A stretch of 64,000 bases of DNA from Panulirus ornatus. Taxonomy: Eukaryota > Arthropoda > Malacostraca > Decapoda > Palinuridae. Made by a program: the position numbers and the translations under genes. Of this stretch, positions 11,771 through 22,815 are shown in pieces (position 1 is the stretch's first letter; each line of letters starts with the position of its first letter). The notes under the pieces are model-generated. The model was not told the origin of the DNA. It did no database searches and saw only the letters and a program-made list of their open reading frames with translations. The DNA is taken from contig NC_092249.1 of the NCBI RefSeq assembly GCF_036320965.1, forward strand, positions 4,928,614 through 4,992,613. Direction: 5' to 3'.

Positions 11771-12533
11771 TCTTATTGCACAGTGTATTTTTTTTTTTTT
11801 TTTGCAAAAAATTACTTTCCTGAGTTTATCACTTTTCACAACTTGGTCCTCATCATTATATGACATGACGGGACACTCCCAAATTACTGTTGTAACACCA
11901 AAATGCAAATGAGGCTTGTTGAGTTTAATAATGATACACTTAAAGCCATATTTATTTTGTGAAATAAGGTTAATGATTTTCTTTTTTTTTTCATCAGGTT
12001 TTTGCACAAATAGCATTATTCTTGTACTCGCTTCCTTTCATTGTTTATATGAAGGTGTTGTTTTGTCTAACTTATTAGAAATTATCATAAGATGAATTGA
12101 TCAAACTTCCTCATGTATTTAAGGGAATGATATTGATTTCTGTATTCATAGACCTGCCAGTTACGGATATGCTGTAAAAATTTCGAAAGAATACAAGCCC
12201 CGAAATTCGTAATATATTCTAAAGGCTCGAAATGAACTCAACTTACATCAGTTTATTAGGCAGTATAAAAAAGAAAATCATGTAACTATACTTGTTAAGA
12301 TTTAAGTACATGAAAAATACCGTGACGTGAAGGATTTTATAAGCAGGAATATATTTTAATAAGCGCTCCAATATATTTCATAGTTTATAATAGAGAGCAG
12401 CTATAATAGTAGATTAATCTTCCCGTGAACCGATCGATTTAGCGAGCCAAATTACCCGCCATTAAGTTCAAAAGTCTGAGGGAGTGGACGAAGTGACTAA
12501 TGCTTGTTGATCATAATGCTTGTTGATCTACAG

Positions 12534-12779
12534 GCCGGGCTTATCCGAAGGTGGAGCCAGGTCGTCCTTGACGAGGCTCGCCAGCGGGATCTGTCCCAAC
12601 AGGGGCGTGTTAAGGTTGAGGAGGCTGACCAGACCCTGCGGGAGGAAAAGCTTGGCGGGAAGATCCAAGCTTTGACCATTGTCCATCTGCAAGGACCACT
12701 CTTCCTCTTCCTCATGGGCCTTATGGTGTCCGTACTCTCCTTTTTGCTGGAGCTCTTCCTACGACAACACTCGCAGTGA
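12534..12779 (+). CDS. IR exon 10 (M4 and C-terminus)
   Basis: The exon starts after gttgatctacag and ends at TGA 12777-12779. It encodes AGLIRRWSQVVLDEARQRDL, then a linker, then the M4 helix FLFLMGLMVSVLSFLLELFL and a short tail LRQHSQ. The GLI.RW....L..AR pattern followed by M4 is how decapod IRs normally end. Confidence 0.88.
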   Translation, partial: AGLIRRWSQVVLDEARQRDLSQQGRVKVEEADQTLREEKLGGKIQALTIVHLQGPLFLFLMGLMVSVLSFLLELFLRQHSQ

Positions 12780-12880
12780 TTTACCAACAACATCGTATAC
12801 GATCATTAGCCGTGTCGTTTTTTTTTTCTTTTTTTGTTACCGAGGGAACGAACACTTATCGAAACGGCATGATAAAGTGT

Positions 12881-13170
12881 TCAGATGTTGGACGTAGTTT
12901 AAATGCTTGACACTTTGTTTGGGCATTATTAGACCCCCCAGTACATGGCGTTCCATTATATTTTCATGTTATTATGCGTTTAGATGTTTGACGTGGTTTC
13001 AGTGCTGACACTTTAGGCATTATTAGACCCCCAGTATATGGCGCTTCCTTATACGTTCATGTTATTATGCGTTTAGATGTTTGACGTAATTTAAATGCTG
13101 ACACTTTGTTTGGGCATCATTAGACCCCCCCAGTACATGGCGTTTCATTATACGTTCATGTTAATATGCA
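12881..13170. repeat. Three-copy tandem repeat of about 95-100 bp in the IR 3' region
   Basis: Three copies start at about 12882, 12982 and 13074. They share 'agatgtt.gacgt', 'gcattattagaccccc', 'agtacatggcg' and 'ttcatgttattatgcg'. They lie between the receptor stop codon and its candidate poly(A) signal, so they would be part of the 3' UTR. Confidence 0.8.
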
Positions 13171-13492
13171 TCCCTTCACTAGTCTGTCCATAAACTCTAT
13201 CTCCACCATCGAACTTTTCCTTGTATTTAATATTTCCCTCTCCTACAAAATTCATTGCATGGTCTCTCAGTTCTTTACTACTGTGTATATTAGCATAACT
13301 TATATAATTGCCATGATTGTATTGATACAGATTTATAGACCTTTATTTTTTTCATTTAGCGTTCTTTTCTGATGAAATAGCTGTAGACGTATTAAAAAAG
13401 AATATATCACGTTATTATAAAAACGGACCAGCGAAAAGCTGTATGTTAGAATGCTATAGGAACACAAGATGTTATTTCAGGATAATGTTTAG

Positions 13493-13498
13493 AATAAA
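13493..13498 (+). terminator. Candidate poly(A) signal AATAAA for the IR gene
   Basis: This is the first clear AATAAA in sense orientation after the IR stop codon, about 715 nt downstream, in 'tagaataaagcc'. The assignment is by position only. Confidence 0.4.
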
Positions 13499-13643
13499 GC
13501 CTCTTACCATGTGTTTGTGTAAGATTTCCTTCATATTTCTAACTTATGTGGTACATTTGCTACACGTAAATCCTCTTTCAGACTACAACCTTATCTAGTG
13601 CAAGGCACACCTATGCACTTCCAGGAAAGTAGGTTAGGTACGT

Positions 13644-13645
<2 letters not shown>

Positions 13646-13721
<76 letters not shown>
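13646..13721. repeat. (CT)n microsatellite
   Basis: An uninterrupted CT dinucleotide run of about 76 bp. Confidence 0.95.
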
Positions 13722-13723
<2 letters not shown>

Positions 13724-14437
13724 CCCTCTTACTGTACATTTTCGTGACCTGTAGTACGAACACGCACACTACGCTCGCGCACCATTACGCAGGCCAGGAG
13801 CGTATCGCTACCAACGTCACGAACAAAACTTACGCCAAAAACTAACCTCAGACAAGCGTTAATGAAGATGCGAAGTAAATGCCAATCTTCACATGTGAAA
13901 GTGAAAGCTAAACATGCTTCGAGGCACGGTGGTGCAGGGGAAGGACATATACGGACCATGTGGAGAACTGTGAGGCATCACGCGCTATTTTCTACCCTCT
14001 ACCACGTATTGATTTGGTGGGGACAATGCGTATACAAGATGGCTGGTGGAACGGCCCCAGGTACCACAGTACAGTATAGATTATGTTTGAGGGAATAGAA
14101 GGAGAAATATATGTAAAGGCAGAAGGGGAGAAGTACAGAGCGAAAGTAAGGCTTGACTTTTCCGCCAACTATATCGGTGTGCTTTGAGGTAGGTGCCACG
14201 CGTGGGGGCTTGCTCCAAGGGCACAGAGTCTCAACACTTTAAGCCGACTAGTATGGTCTAGAATGTTAGGAATTTACCTGTGGGTTCAATGTATGTATTT
14301 CTGACGACAAACGTCGCACCAAGACCTGGCCTTGATTAAGATAGAGAAAGGGAAAGCATTTACAAAAATTTTGGATGATAAAAACACGTATAAAACATTA
14401 GGTCACACAAGACTCATTAAACTTTCACCCTATTTTC

Positions 14438-14443
14438 TTTATT
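14438..14443 (-). terminator. Candidate poly(A) signal on the minus strand
   Basis: TTTATT on the plus strand reads AATAAA on the minus strand, just beyond the last open segment of the antisense coding unit (14524). It would suit a transcript from about 17700 down to 14430. Support is positional only. Confidence 0.3.
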
Positions 14444-14523
14444 TTTTTCAAAGGCTGTCTCTTGTCCCGCTCCTTATTTGTTACCAGCCGAGAAAAACTG
14501 AATTTCTTTCACCCTTTTTGTTC

Positions 14524-17500
14524 TCACTGTGGATTGAGTGATAGTATCCCCTTCTTGGCATCCAGGAATCCCTTCATAATTCTTTTTACAGTCATCAGTA
14601 ATTTAAGGAAACTCTTCTTCGAACCCTTGTGGATTTCAAACAGCAGTCGCATCTCATATGGCGAGATTTTGATCCTGAACAATTTGGTGACCAGAATAAC
14701 CACCACGCATATAAGACTTCTTTTGTTTTCCGTCACCCTCAACGTGAGTAAGTTGTCGACTGTGTCAATACATGTGCAAATAAGGGTCGACTGCTTCAAG
14801 TGTGGGAAGATCTTGCTGAAAATGGAAGCTATTAAATGCTTTGTGTCACCATCTCGCTTCTTGAAGTTCATTACCTCAATGATTCGTGAAAGTCTATTCA
14901 GCTTCCTTGCCTTTTTCTTGCTTGGCAAAAACGTATTCTACCCCGAAGTTAAAAAGGTGTGCTAAAAAGCGAAGTAGACCATGTCCTTCTTCATGCCAAG
15001 AAGCTTTTGTCTCTAATTCATCTCCAGATACTGTTCGAAAGACTTGAGAGCATAGAAGAAGCGACGAGCAAGCCTACTCGTACGGCTGTCGCTTCCATAC
15101 AGCGAACTGAGGTTGGTGGAATGCCTGGAGTATACGTCATCCTTTGGACGGAGTGTGCACCTCTTCCATTTATCTTTACCATATGCAGGGTTGCAAGACT
15201 TCCCCATTAATACTGACCACACTTTGGAAGAGCGTCTCGCATGGGGCACGAGGGGGTGGAACTGTGGGGTCTCGGTTTCGTTCTCGGTTTCCGATGTTGC
15301 CTGAGATCTGTTCATTTTCAGAGCAGAGATGATTCCTTGGATATGAGCACGACTTCCCTTTAGACGGATGGGCATTTTTGGTTGCTCACAAAGGTATCCA
15401 CACCTTCGGCAGACATACACACGGCTTCTATGAGAGAACCTAGATTTCCAGCGTTCGTGCGTGCAATTTTATGCTTTATTCTTATTGCGAACGCGAAATG
15501 GTTGACCCTTTTTGGGTGATATAGAATGGAGTGCTTCGTTGTCTCTTCTTGTTCGTCCATCTCCATTTACTAGTTCCTCGTTATCCACGTCCTCATCGTG
15601 TCTACGTTTCTTATGTTCATAGTTACCCAAGTCCTCATCGGGTCTACGTTTCTTATGTTCTCTTTTATCCACGTCCTCATCGGGTCTACGTTTCTTATGT
15701 TCATAGTTACCCAAGTCCTCATCGGGTCTACGTTTCTTATGTTCTCTTTTATCCACGTCCTCATCGGGTCTACGTTTCTTATGTTCATAGTTATTCACGT
15801 CCTCATCGGGTCTACGTTTCTTATGTTCCTTGTTATTCACGTCGTCATCGGGTCTAAATTTCTTATGTTCTCTTTTATCCACGTCCTCATCGGGTCTACG
15901 TTTCTTATGTTCATAGTTATTCACGTCCTCATCGGGTCTACGTTTCTTATGTTCCTTGTTATTCACGTCGTCATCGGGTCTAAATTTCTTATGTTCTCTT
16001 TTATCCACGTCCTCATCGGGTCTACGTTACTTATGTTCTCTTTTATCCACGTCCTCATCGGGTCTAAATTTCTTATGTTCTCTTTTATCCACGTCCTCAT
16101 CGGGTCTACGTTACTTATGTTCTCTTTTATCCACGTCCTCATCGGGTCTACGTTACTTATGTTCTCTTTTATCCACGTCCTCATCGGGTCTACGTTTCTT
16201 ATGTTCTCTTTTATCCACGTCCTCATCGGGTCTAAATTTCTTATGTTCTCTTTTATCCACGTCCTCATCGGGTCTACGTTTCTTATGTTCATAGTTATCC
16301 ACGTCCTCATCGGGTCTACGTTACTTATGTTCTCTTTTATCCACGTCCTCATCGGGTCTAAATTTCTTATGTTCTCTTTTATCCACGTCCTCATCGGGTC
16401 TACGTTACTTATGTTCTCTTTTATCCACGTCCTCATCGGGTCTAAATTTCTTATGTTCTCTTTTATCCACGTCCTCATCGGGTCTACGTTACTTATGTTC
16501 TCTTTTATCCACGTCCTCATCGGGTCTACGTTTCTTATGTTCTCTTTTATCCACGTCCTCATCGGGTCTACGTTACTTATGTTCTCTTTTATCCACGTCC
16601 TCATCGGGTCTAAATTTCTTATGTTCTCTTTTATCCACGTCCTCATCGGGTCTACGTTTCTTATGTTCCTTGTTATTCACGTCCTCATCGGGTCTAAATT
16701 TCTTATGTTCTCTTTTATCCACGTCCTCATCGGGTCTAAATTTCTTATGTTCTCTTTTATCCACGTCCTCATCGGGTCTACGTTTCTTATGTTCATAGTT
16801 ATTCACGTCCTCATCGGGTCTACGTTACTTATGTTCTCTTTTATCCACGTCCTCATCGGGTCTAAATTTCTTATGTTCTCTTTTATCCACGTCCTCATCG
16901 GGTCTACGTTACTTATGTTCTCTTTTATCCACGTCCTCATCGGGTCTAAATTTCTTATGTTCTCTTTTATCCACGTCCTCATCGGGTCTACGTTACTTAT
17001 GTTCTCTTTTATCCACGTCCTCATCGGGTCTACGTTTCTTATGTTCCTTGTTATTCACGTCCTCATCGGGTCTAAATCTCTTATGTTCTCTTTTATCCAC
17101 GTCCTCATCGGGTCTACTTTACTTATGTTCTCTTTTATCCACGTCCTCATCGGGTCTAAATTTCTTATGTTCTCTTTTATCCACGTCCTCATTGGGTCTA
17201 CGTTACTTATGTTCTCTTTTATCCACGTCCTCATCGGGTCTACGTTTCTTATGTTCTCTTTTATCCACGTCCTCATCGGGTCTACGTTTCTTATGTTCCT
17301 TGTTATCCACGTCCTCATCTGGTATACGTTTTATGTCTTCTTTGTGATCCAGGCCTTCATCTAGTTCACCTCTTAAGTTTTCTAACTGTTACAAGAAATC
17401 TTCTATTTTTCTGTTTTCACTTTCTTTCGGAACCCTGATACGTCGTACAAAATTACCCTTGTCTTCTAATTCGCGTTGTTCCTCGGTTTCCATTTTACGG

Positions 17501-17690
17501 CTCCGCGGGTCACGTTCTTTGAGGTTAGATTTACCCTCCTAATCTCTCCGGTTTTGCTTCTTTTTACGAGACTTCTACTTTTTATTTCCACTGTCACTTC
17601 CATCGGACGAAATACTGATGCTATTTATACTTGGAAGGTCCCCATCGTCCTAGCTGCGTATGTGTGATTGGTCGTCCGAGCTCATTGCAA
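14524..17690 (-). pseudogene. Decayed intronless coding unit of unknown family with a 14-residue repeat array
   Basis: The minus strand reads as one decayed protein with no sign of introns. An N-terminal part (start near 17684, MSSDDQSHIRS) is rich in S, D, K and R, with TAG or TAA stops at about 17650, 17575, 17540 and 17390. It continues in the same frame (METEEQRELEDKGNFVRRIR; LRGELDEGLDHKEDIKR) into about 41 tandem 14-residue units of the type RRPDEDVDKREHKK. After the array come a Cys-rich piece (VCRRCGYLCEQ, 15013-15420) and a basic piece with hydrophobic stretches (14524-14928). They are separated by frameshifts: about 15 kb a third frame is protein-like for some 50 codons. No family is recognised. 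It could be a host retrogene, a domesticated or viral insertion, or a transposon accessory gene. No conserved viral motif was identified, so any viral origin is speculative. Confidence 0.5.
15585..17325. repeat. 42-bp coding minisatellite, about 41 units
   Basis: The unit, seen on the plus strand, runs from 'tcctcatcgggtcta' through 'cttatgttc' to 'ttatccacg'. Three positions vary in linked blocks: acgtttctt / aaatttctt / acgttactt, and tctcttttatcc / tcatagttatcc / tccttgttattc. Because 42 is divisible by three, all units stay in one frame. On the minus strand the favoured frame gives a charged repeat (PDEDVDKREHKK). The other open frames, including a 588-codon plus-strand one, are side effects of periodicity. 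Confidence 0.95.
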
Positions 17691-17764
17691 ATTTTTTGTG
17701 GGTTGAGTTGGGATTGTTGAATTACTTTCCTCTAGCAAAGCCGGCATTTGATCAGAAATACTAG

Positions 17765-18960
17765 ATGAGCAAATTAAGTAAAGTAAGTGTAGGAAAGTGA
17801 CGGCGAGTGTAAGTGTGGCGAAGATAAGTGTGGCGAAGATAAGTGTAAGTGTGGGGAAGATAGTGAAGTAAGTGTGGGGAAGATAGTGAACAGTGTAAGT
17901 GTGGGGAAGATAGTGAACGTAAGTGTAAGGGTAGGGAAGATAGTGAAGATAAGTAAGTGGGGCGAAGACAGTGAACAGTGTAAGTGTGGGGAAGATAGTG
18001 AACGTAAGTGTAAGGGTAGGGAAGATAGTGAAGATAAGTAAGTGGGGCGAAGACAGTGAACAGTGTAAGTGTGGGGAAGATAGTGAACAGTGTAAGTGTG
18101 GGGAAGATAGTGAACAGTGTAAGTGTGGGGAAGACAGTGAACGTAAGTGTAAGGGTAGGGAAGATAGTGAAGATAAGTAAGTGGGGCGAAGACAGTGAAC
18201 AGTGTAAGTGTGGGGAAGATAGTGAACAGTGTAAGTGTGGGGAAGATAGTGAACAGTGTAAGTGTGGGGAAGACAGTGAACGTAAGTGTAAGGGTAGGGA
18301 AGATAGTGAAGATAAGTAAGTGGGGCGAAGACAGTGAACAGTGTAAGTGTGGCGAAGATAGTGAACAGTGTAAGTGGAGCGAAGATAGTGAACGTAAGTG
18401 TAAGTGGGGCGAAGATAGTGAAGATAAGTGTAAGTGGGGCGAAGATAGTGAACAGTGTAAGTGGAGCGAAGATAGTGAACGTAAGTGTAAGTGGGGCTAA
18501 GGTAGTGAAGATAAGTGTAAGTGTGGGGAAGATAGTGAACAGTGTAATTGGAGCGAAGATAGTGAACGTAAGTGTAAGTGGGGCGAAGAAAGTGAAGATA
18601 AGTGTAAGTGGGGCGAAGATAGTGAAGATAAGTGTAAGTGGGGCAGAGACAGTGAAGATAAGTGTAAGTGTGGGGAAGATAGTGAACGGTCTAAGTGTGG
18701 CGAAGATAGTGAACGTAAGTGTAAGTGGGGCGAAGACAGTGAAGATAAGTGTAAGTGGGGCGAGATAGTGAAGATAAGTGTAAGTAGGGAGAAGATAGTG
18801 AACTGTAAGTGGGGCGAGATAGTGAAGATAAGTGTAAGTGGGGCGAAGATAGTGAAGATAAATGTAAGGGGCGAAGATAGTGAACAGTGTAAGTGTGGCG
18901 AAGACAGTGAACGTAAGTGTAAGTGGGGCGAAGATAGTGAAGATAAGCGTAAGTGGGGCA
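17765..18960. repeat. GTAAGT-rich minisatellite with 139-bp higher-order period
   Basis: Units of 20-27 bp built from 'gaagatagtgaacagtgtaagtgtgggg' variants fill about 1.2 kb. Between 17971 and 18350 a 139-bp block (several short units plus a 'gaacgtaagtgtaagggtag' variant) repeats exactly in register at about 17917, 18056, 18195 and 18334. This is a higher-order repeat. Further right the units become more mixed (gtggggcgaagatag). The array ends abruptly inside a LINE reverse-transcriptase sequence at 18960. Confidence 0.95.
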
Positions 18961-20258
18961 GATCCACTCCCAGATATCTAAAACACTTTACTTCCTCCCG
19001 TTTTTCTCCATTCAAACTTACCTCCCAATTGACTTGACCCTCAACCCTACTGTACCTAATAACCTTGCTCTTATTCACATTTACTCTTAACTTTCTTCTT
19101 TCACACACTTTACCAAACTCAGTCACCAGCTTCTGCAGTTTCTCACATGAATCAGCCACCAGCGCTGTATCATCAGCGAACAACAACTGACTCACTTCCC
19201 AAGCTCTCTCATCCCCAACAGACTTCATACTTGCCCCTCTTTCCAAAACTCTTGCATTCACCTCCCTAACAACCCCATCCATAAACAAATTAAACAACCA
19301 TGGAGACATCACACACCCCTGCCGCAAACCTACATTCACTGAGAACCAATCACTTTCCTCTCTTCCTACACGTACACATGCCTTACATCCTCGATAAAAA
19401 CTTTTCACTGCTTCTAACAACTTGCCTCCCACACCATATATTCTTAATACCTTCCACAGAGCATCTCTATCAACTCTCATATGCCTTCTCCAGATCCATA
19501 AATGCTACATACAAATCCATTTGCTTTTCTAAGTATTTCTCACATACATTCTTCAAAGCAAAGACCTGATCAACACATCCTCTACCACTTCTGAAACCAC
19601 ACTGCTCTTCCCCAATCTGATGCTCTGTACACGCCTTCACCCCCTCAATCAATACCCTCCCATATAATTTACCAGGAATACTCAACAAATACCTCTGTAA
19701 TTTGAGCACTCACTCTTATCCCCTTTGCCTTTGTACAATGGCACTATGCACGCATTCCGCCAATCCTCAGGCACCTCACCATAAGTCATACATACATTAA
19801 ATAACCTTACCAACCAGTCAACAATACAGTCACCCCCTTTTTTAATAAATTCCACTGCAATACCATCCAAACCTGCTGCCTTGCCGGCCTTCATCTTCCG
19901 CAAAGCTTTTACTACCTCTTCTCCGTTTACCAAATCATTTTCCCTAACCCTCTGACTTTGCACACCACCTCGACCAAAACACCCTATATCTGCCACTCTA
20001 TCATCAAACACATTCAACAAACCTTCAAAATACTCACTCCATCTTCTTCTCACATCACCAATACTTGTTATCACCTCCCCATTTGCGCCCTTCACTGAAG
20101 TTCCCATTTGCTCCCTTGTCTTACGCACTTTATTTACCTCCTTCCAGCATATCGTTTTATTCTCCCTAAAATTTAATGATACTCTCTCACCCCAACTCTC
20201 ATTTGCCCTCTTTTTCACCTCTTGCACCTTTCTCTTGACCTCCTGTCTCTTTCTTATA
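18961..20258 (-). mobile_element. LINE (non-LTR retrotransposon) reverse transcriptase fragment
   Basis: Minus-strand reading gives the RT fingers and palm in order: EEVVKALRKMKAGKAAGLDG, VPEDWRNACIVPLYKGKGDK, ECSNYRGI, CGFRSGRGCVDQVFALKNVC, YVAFMDLEKAY (catalytic Asp of motif A), GLRQGCVMSPWLFNLFMDGV (motif B), LLFADDTALVADS (motif C with the catalytic DD) and FRYLGVDL. Two small deletions break the frame: about 4 nt near 19694 (after YRGI) and 2 nt near 19483 (in AYDRVD). The 3' part is lost where the minisatellite begins, and the 5' part stops at the (AT)n tract. The clade is uncertain, so only a generic LINE call is made. Confidence 0.9.

Positions 20259-20259
<1 letters not shown>

Positions 20260-20342
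<83 letters not shown>
20260..20342. repeat. (AT)n microsatellite between LINE and Penelope fragments
   Basis: A pure AT run of about 83 bp separates the LINE fragment from the left Penelope arm. Confidence 0.95.
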
Positions 20343-20346
<4 letters not shown>

Positions 20347-20384
20347 GAAAGGATCACAATTTTGCGCGTGATCAAGATATTCCT

Positions 20385-20798
20385 GAGTCCACGGGGAAAA
20401 TGAAACACGAAAAGTTCCCAAGTGCACTTTCGTGTAATAATCACATCATCAGGGGAGACACAAGAGAGGAATATAACAGTCAGTTGATATACATCGAAGA
20501 GACGAAGCTAGGATGCCATTTGGTAAACATGTGATTGTCCAAAACATACAACGAGCGTTCATAAACTTATCATTTTACAAATCTTATCAACATTAAAGTT
20601 ATCTAATTTGTACAGACCATCACTAATATTAAGATTATAATTCTTTGTGTATTTAATAATAGAAGATTCAATGATATTTCTCTTGGTAATAGAGTTAGAG
20701 TTAACAACTGAGATGGCGTTACTCCAGTCAATACAATGATCATAGTTTTTAACATGATTAAACAAGGCATTTGATTCCTGTCCCGTTCTTATACTATA
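20385..20798 (-). mobile_element. Penelope-like element 3' end, inverted arm
   Basis: This segment is nearly the exact reverse complement of 21279-21690. It includes the end of the GIY-YIG coding region (read on the minus strand as SIRTGQESNALFNHVKNYDH and onward) and the 3' untranslated region. Differences are few, for example an in-frame change close to the C-terminus, so the two copies are recent relative to other repeats here. Confidence 0.85.
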
Positions 20799-21690
20799 TA
20801 TCCTCATGCTCATATATCCATTATTACTCATCTCAACATGACAGAGTTAAGTTATCATCATTTCAGTCTATGTTCCTAAGGGCATTACGTATTTGCAGTC
20901 CAAAGTTTATTGATGATGAGTTTGAGAAGATATATTCTATTGGATCTGAGTTAAAGTACCCTAGATCTTTCATTGATAAATCCCTTAAGTTAGCAAAGAA
21001 ATCATTTTATAGAGTTGAGCCCAAACCTCCCATTAACACCAAGAATCTTTTAGTTCTCCCTTTTAATAATAATTTCACTTTGCTTCCCATGTTGCTTAAA
21101 TCCTTTAATGTAAATGTTGCCTTTAGTAACAATAATACTATAAAGAATATCTTAATCAGGAATTCACCAGAAAATTCTCTTGGTTGCATCTATAAAGTTC
21201 CTTGTGGAAACTGTGATAAATTTTATGTTGGTCAGACTGGTAAGGATCTTTCTGTTAGACTTAAGCAACATAAATATAGTATAAGAACGGGACAGGAATC
21301 AAATGCCTTGTTTAATCATGTTAAAAACTATGATCATTGTGTTGACTGGAGTAACGCCATCTCAGTTGTTAACTCTAACTCTATTACCAAGAGAAATATC
21401 ATTGAATCTTCTATTATTAAATACACAAAAATTATAATCTTAATATTAGTGATGGTCTGTACAAATTAGATAACTTTATTGTTGATAAGATTTGTAAAAT
21501 GATAAGTTTATGAACGCTCGTTGTATGTTTTGGACAATCACATGTTTACCAAATGGCGTCCTAGCTTCGTCTCTTCCATGTATATCAACTGACTGTTATA
21601 TTCCTCTCTTGTGTCTCCCCTGATGATGTGATTATTACACAAAAGTGCACTTGGGAACTTTTCGTGTTTCATTTTCCCCATGGACTCATA
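20799..21690 (+). mobile_element. Penelope-like retroelement fragment with GIY-YIG endonuclease
   Basis: The frame reads FQSMFLRALRICSPKFIDDE, then IYSIGSELKYPRSFIDKSL, then a linker, then the endonuclease core LGCIYKVPCGNCDKFYVGQT followed by GKDLSVRLKQHKYSIRTGQ and NHVKNYDH. The pattern C.Y.V.C..C...YVG.T...L..R...H is the Penelope-type GIY-YIG nuclease, which lies C-terminal to the RT. The RT core is absent, so the copy is 5'-truncated. The frame ends at 21469 with a stop after a probable one-base shift: ...SIIKYTK then diverges from the left-arm copy, which continues NYNLNISDGLYKLDNF. A 3' UTR follows to an (AT)n tract. Confidence 0.88.
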
Positions 21691-21691
21691 G

Positions 21692-21693
<2 letters not shown>

Positions 21694-21779
<86 letters not shown>

Positions 21780-21785
21780 ATATGA
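21694..21785. repeat. (AT)n microsatellite at the Penelope 3' end
   Basis: An AT run directly follows the right Penelope arm and mirrors the AT run outside the left arm. Confidence 0.95.
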
Positions 21786-21867
21786 TATACTGTATCACCG
21801 GTGTTTCTCTTCTACCTTTGTTCCGTGTTAGATTATCTTGGTAATTAACCCTTTCTGATGATTAGTG

Positions 21868-21870
<3 letters not shown>

Positions 21871-21934
<64 letters not shown>
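21871..21934. repeat. (CA)n microsatellite
   Basis: A pure CA run of about 64 bp. Confidence 0.95.
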
Positions 21935-21938
<4 letters not shown>

Positions 21939-22319
21939 AATAACCTCTGGGAAAAGCCGAAATGAATATACAAAGTTGTAGCGTTATACGAAGGAATGGC
22001 GGGAGCAGAGGTGATTCACGGACATGACATGGGTTCCACGAAGTCATAATAGTGTCAGCAAAGGTCTTCTGAGTCAGGCGAAGTGAATTCGCACGTAACA
22101 GAGCAGCGGGGTGGGGGGATTCGATCCCACATACCCAACTCGCCAGACTCCTATGTTCATCACAGAACTCTCCACCTAAACTAACCGAACGATTCACATT
22201 GTTTCTCGTCGAAGTGATCAGAATTCTCTGTTGCCAGTGTATTGCCTGTGCCTGTAGGGGAGTCTTTGCCTTAATGCTACAAAACTCGAATCACAGCCTT
22301 TAGAAAACTGCCACCCATG

Positions 22320-22324
<5 letters not shown>

Positions 22325-22414
<90 letters not shown>

Positions 22415-22470
22415 GCATGCATGTAGTCGATATATATATATATATATATATATATACTTGATTTAGGCTG

Positions 22471-22528
<58 letters not shown>
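22325..22528. repeat. Cluster of (CT)n, (AT)n and (GT)n microsatellites
   Basis: A CT run at 22325-22411, an AT run at about 22430-22455 and a GT run at about 22472-22528 lie within 200 bp. Confidence 0.95.
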
Positions 22529-22531
<3 letters not shown>

Positions 22532-22624
22532 GATATGGTACATGTATAGAATATTAAAAGACAGAGCAACATGAGTGTAAAACTCGCTCCCCGTAATTCC
22601 AAACAATAACCAGATACGTGTGTA

Positions 22625-22815
22625 CGTGAAGTGTTAGGTTTCTTCACGTCAATGTAATCCCCAGGAAGGGTTAGGTTTTCTTCACGTTAATGTAATCCCC
22701 AGGGAGGGTTAGGTTTCTTCACGTCAGTAAAAATGTTAGGTTTCTTCACGTCAGTGTAATCCCCCAGGAAGGGTTAGGTTTCTTCACGTCTCTAGGAACG
22801 TAAGGTCTTCACGTC
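22625..22815. repeat. Short tandem repeat of 'ttaggtttcttcacgtca'
   Basis: Five imperfect copies of 'gttaggtttcttcacgt' are joined by 'atgtaatccccaggaagg'-like spacers, with a period near 45 bp that shortens in later copies. Confidence 0.8.

Larger units (their letters stand above)
2513..12779 (+). pseudogene. Divergent ionotropic receptor (IR) gene, ten exons, frameshift in exon 3
   Basis: The exons encode an ionotropic-glutamate-receptor-related protein of about 620 residues, the usual size of decapod divergent IRs. Such receptors are ligand-gated cation channels of chemosensory membranes. Exons are 2513-2637, 3211-3327, 3817-4050, 4742-4870, 5138-5324, 5547-5783, 10101-10369, 10481-10621, 10979-11165 and 12534-12779. 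Every junction is AG/GT and phases match throughout, except that exon 3 needs one base fewer. In order the protein has a short N-terminal region, the S1 ligand-binding lobe (with PFSPYW), M1 (VWASLLTLLLLMPAALLM), a pore region, M3 containing AYRGNLTAFLT in place of the iGluR SYTANLAAF motif, the S2 lobe (DGSTPLYVAREPVVPG), M4 (FLFLMGLMVSVLSFLLEL) and a short tail ending at TGA. Ligand and subtype cannot be told. The alternative to a pseudogene is an intact allele with a one-base sequence error. The IR call is secure; pseudogene status is less so. Confidence 0.85.

Noticed and set aside
13862..14098. Plus-strand frame MKMRSKCQSSHVK
   Set aside because: There is no family resemblance, no splice-compatible neighbours and no promoter evidence.
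15598..17364. 588-codon uninterrupted plus-strand frame with a hydrophobic repeat (FLMFSFIHVLIGST type)
   Set aside because: It is a by-product of the 42-bp period, which keeps any stop-free frame open. The flanks on this strand are not protein-like, while the minus strand has a coherent start and flanking protein-like sequence.
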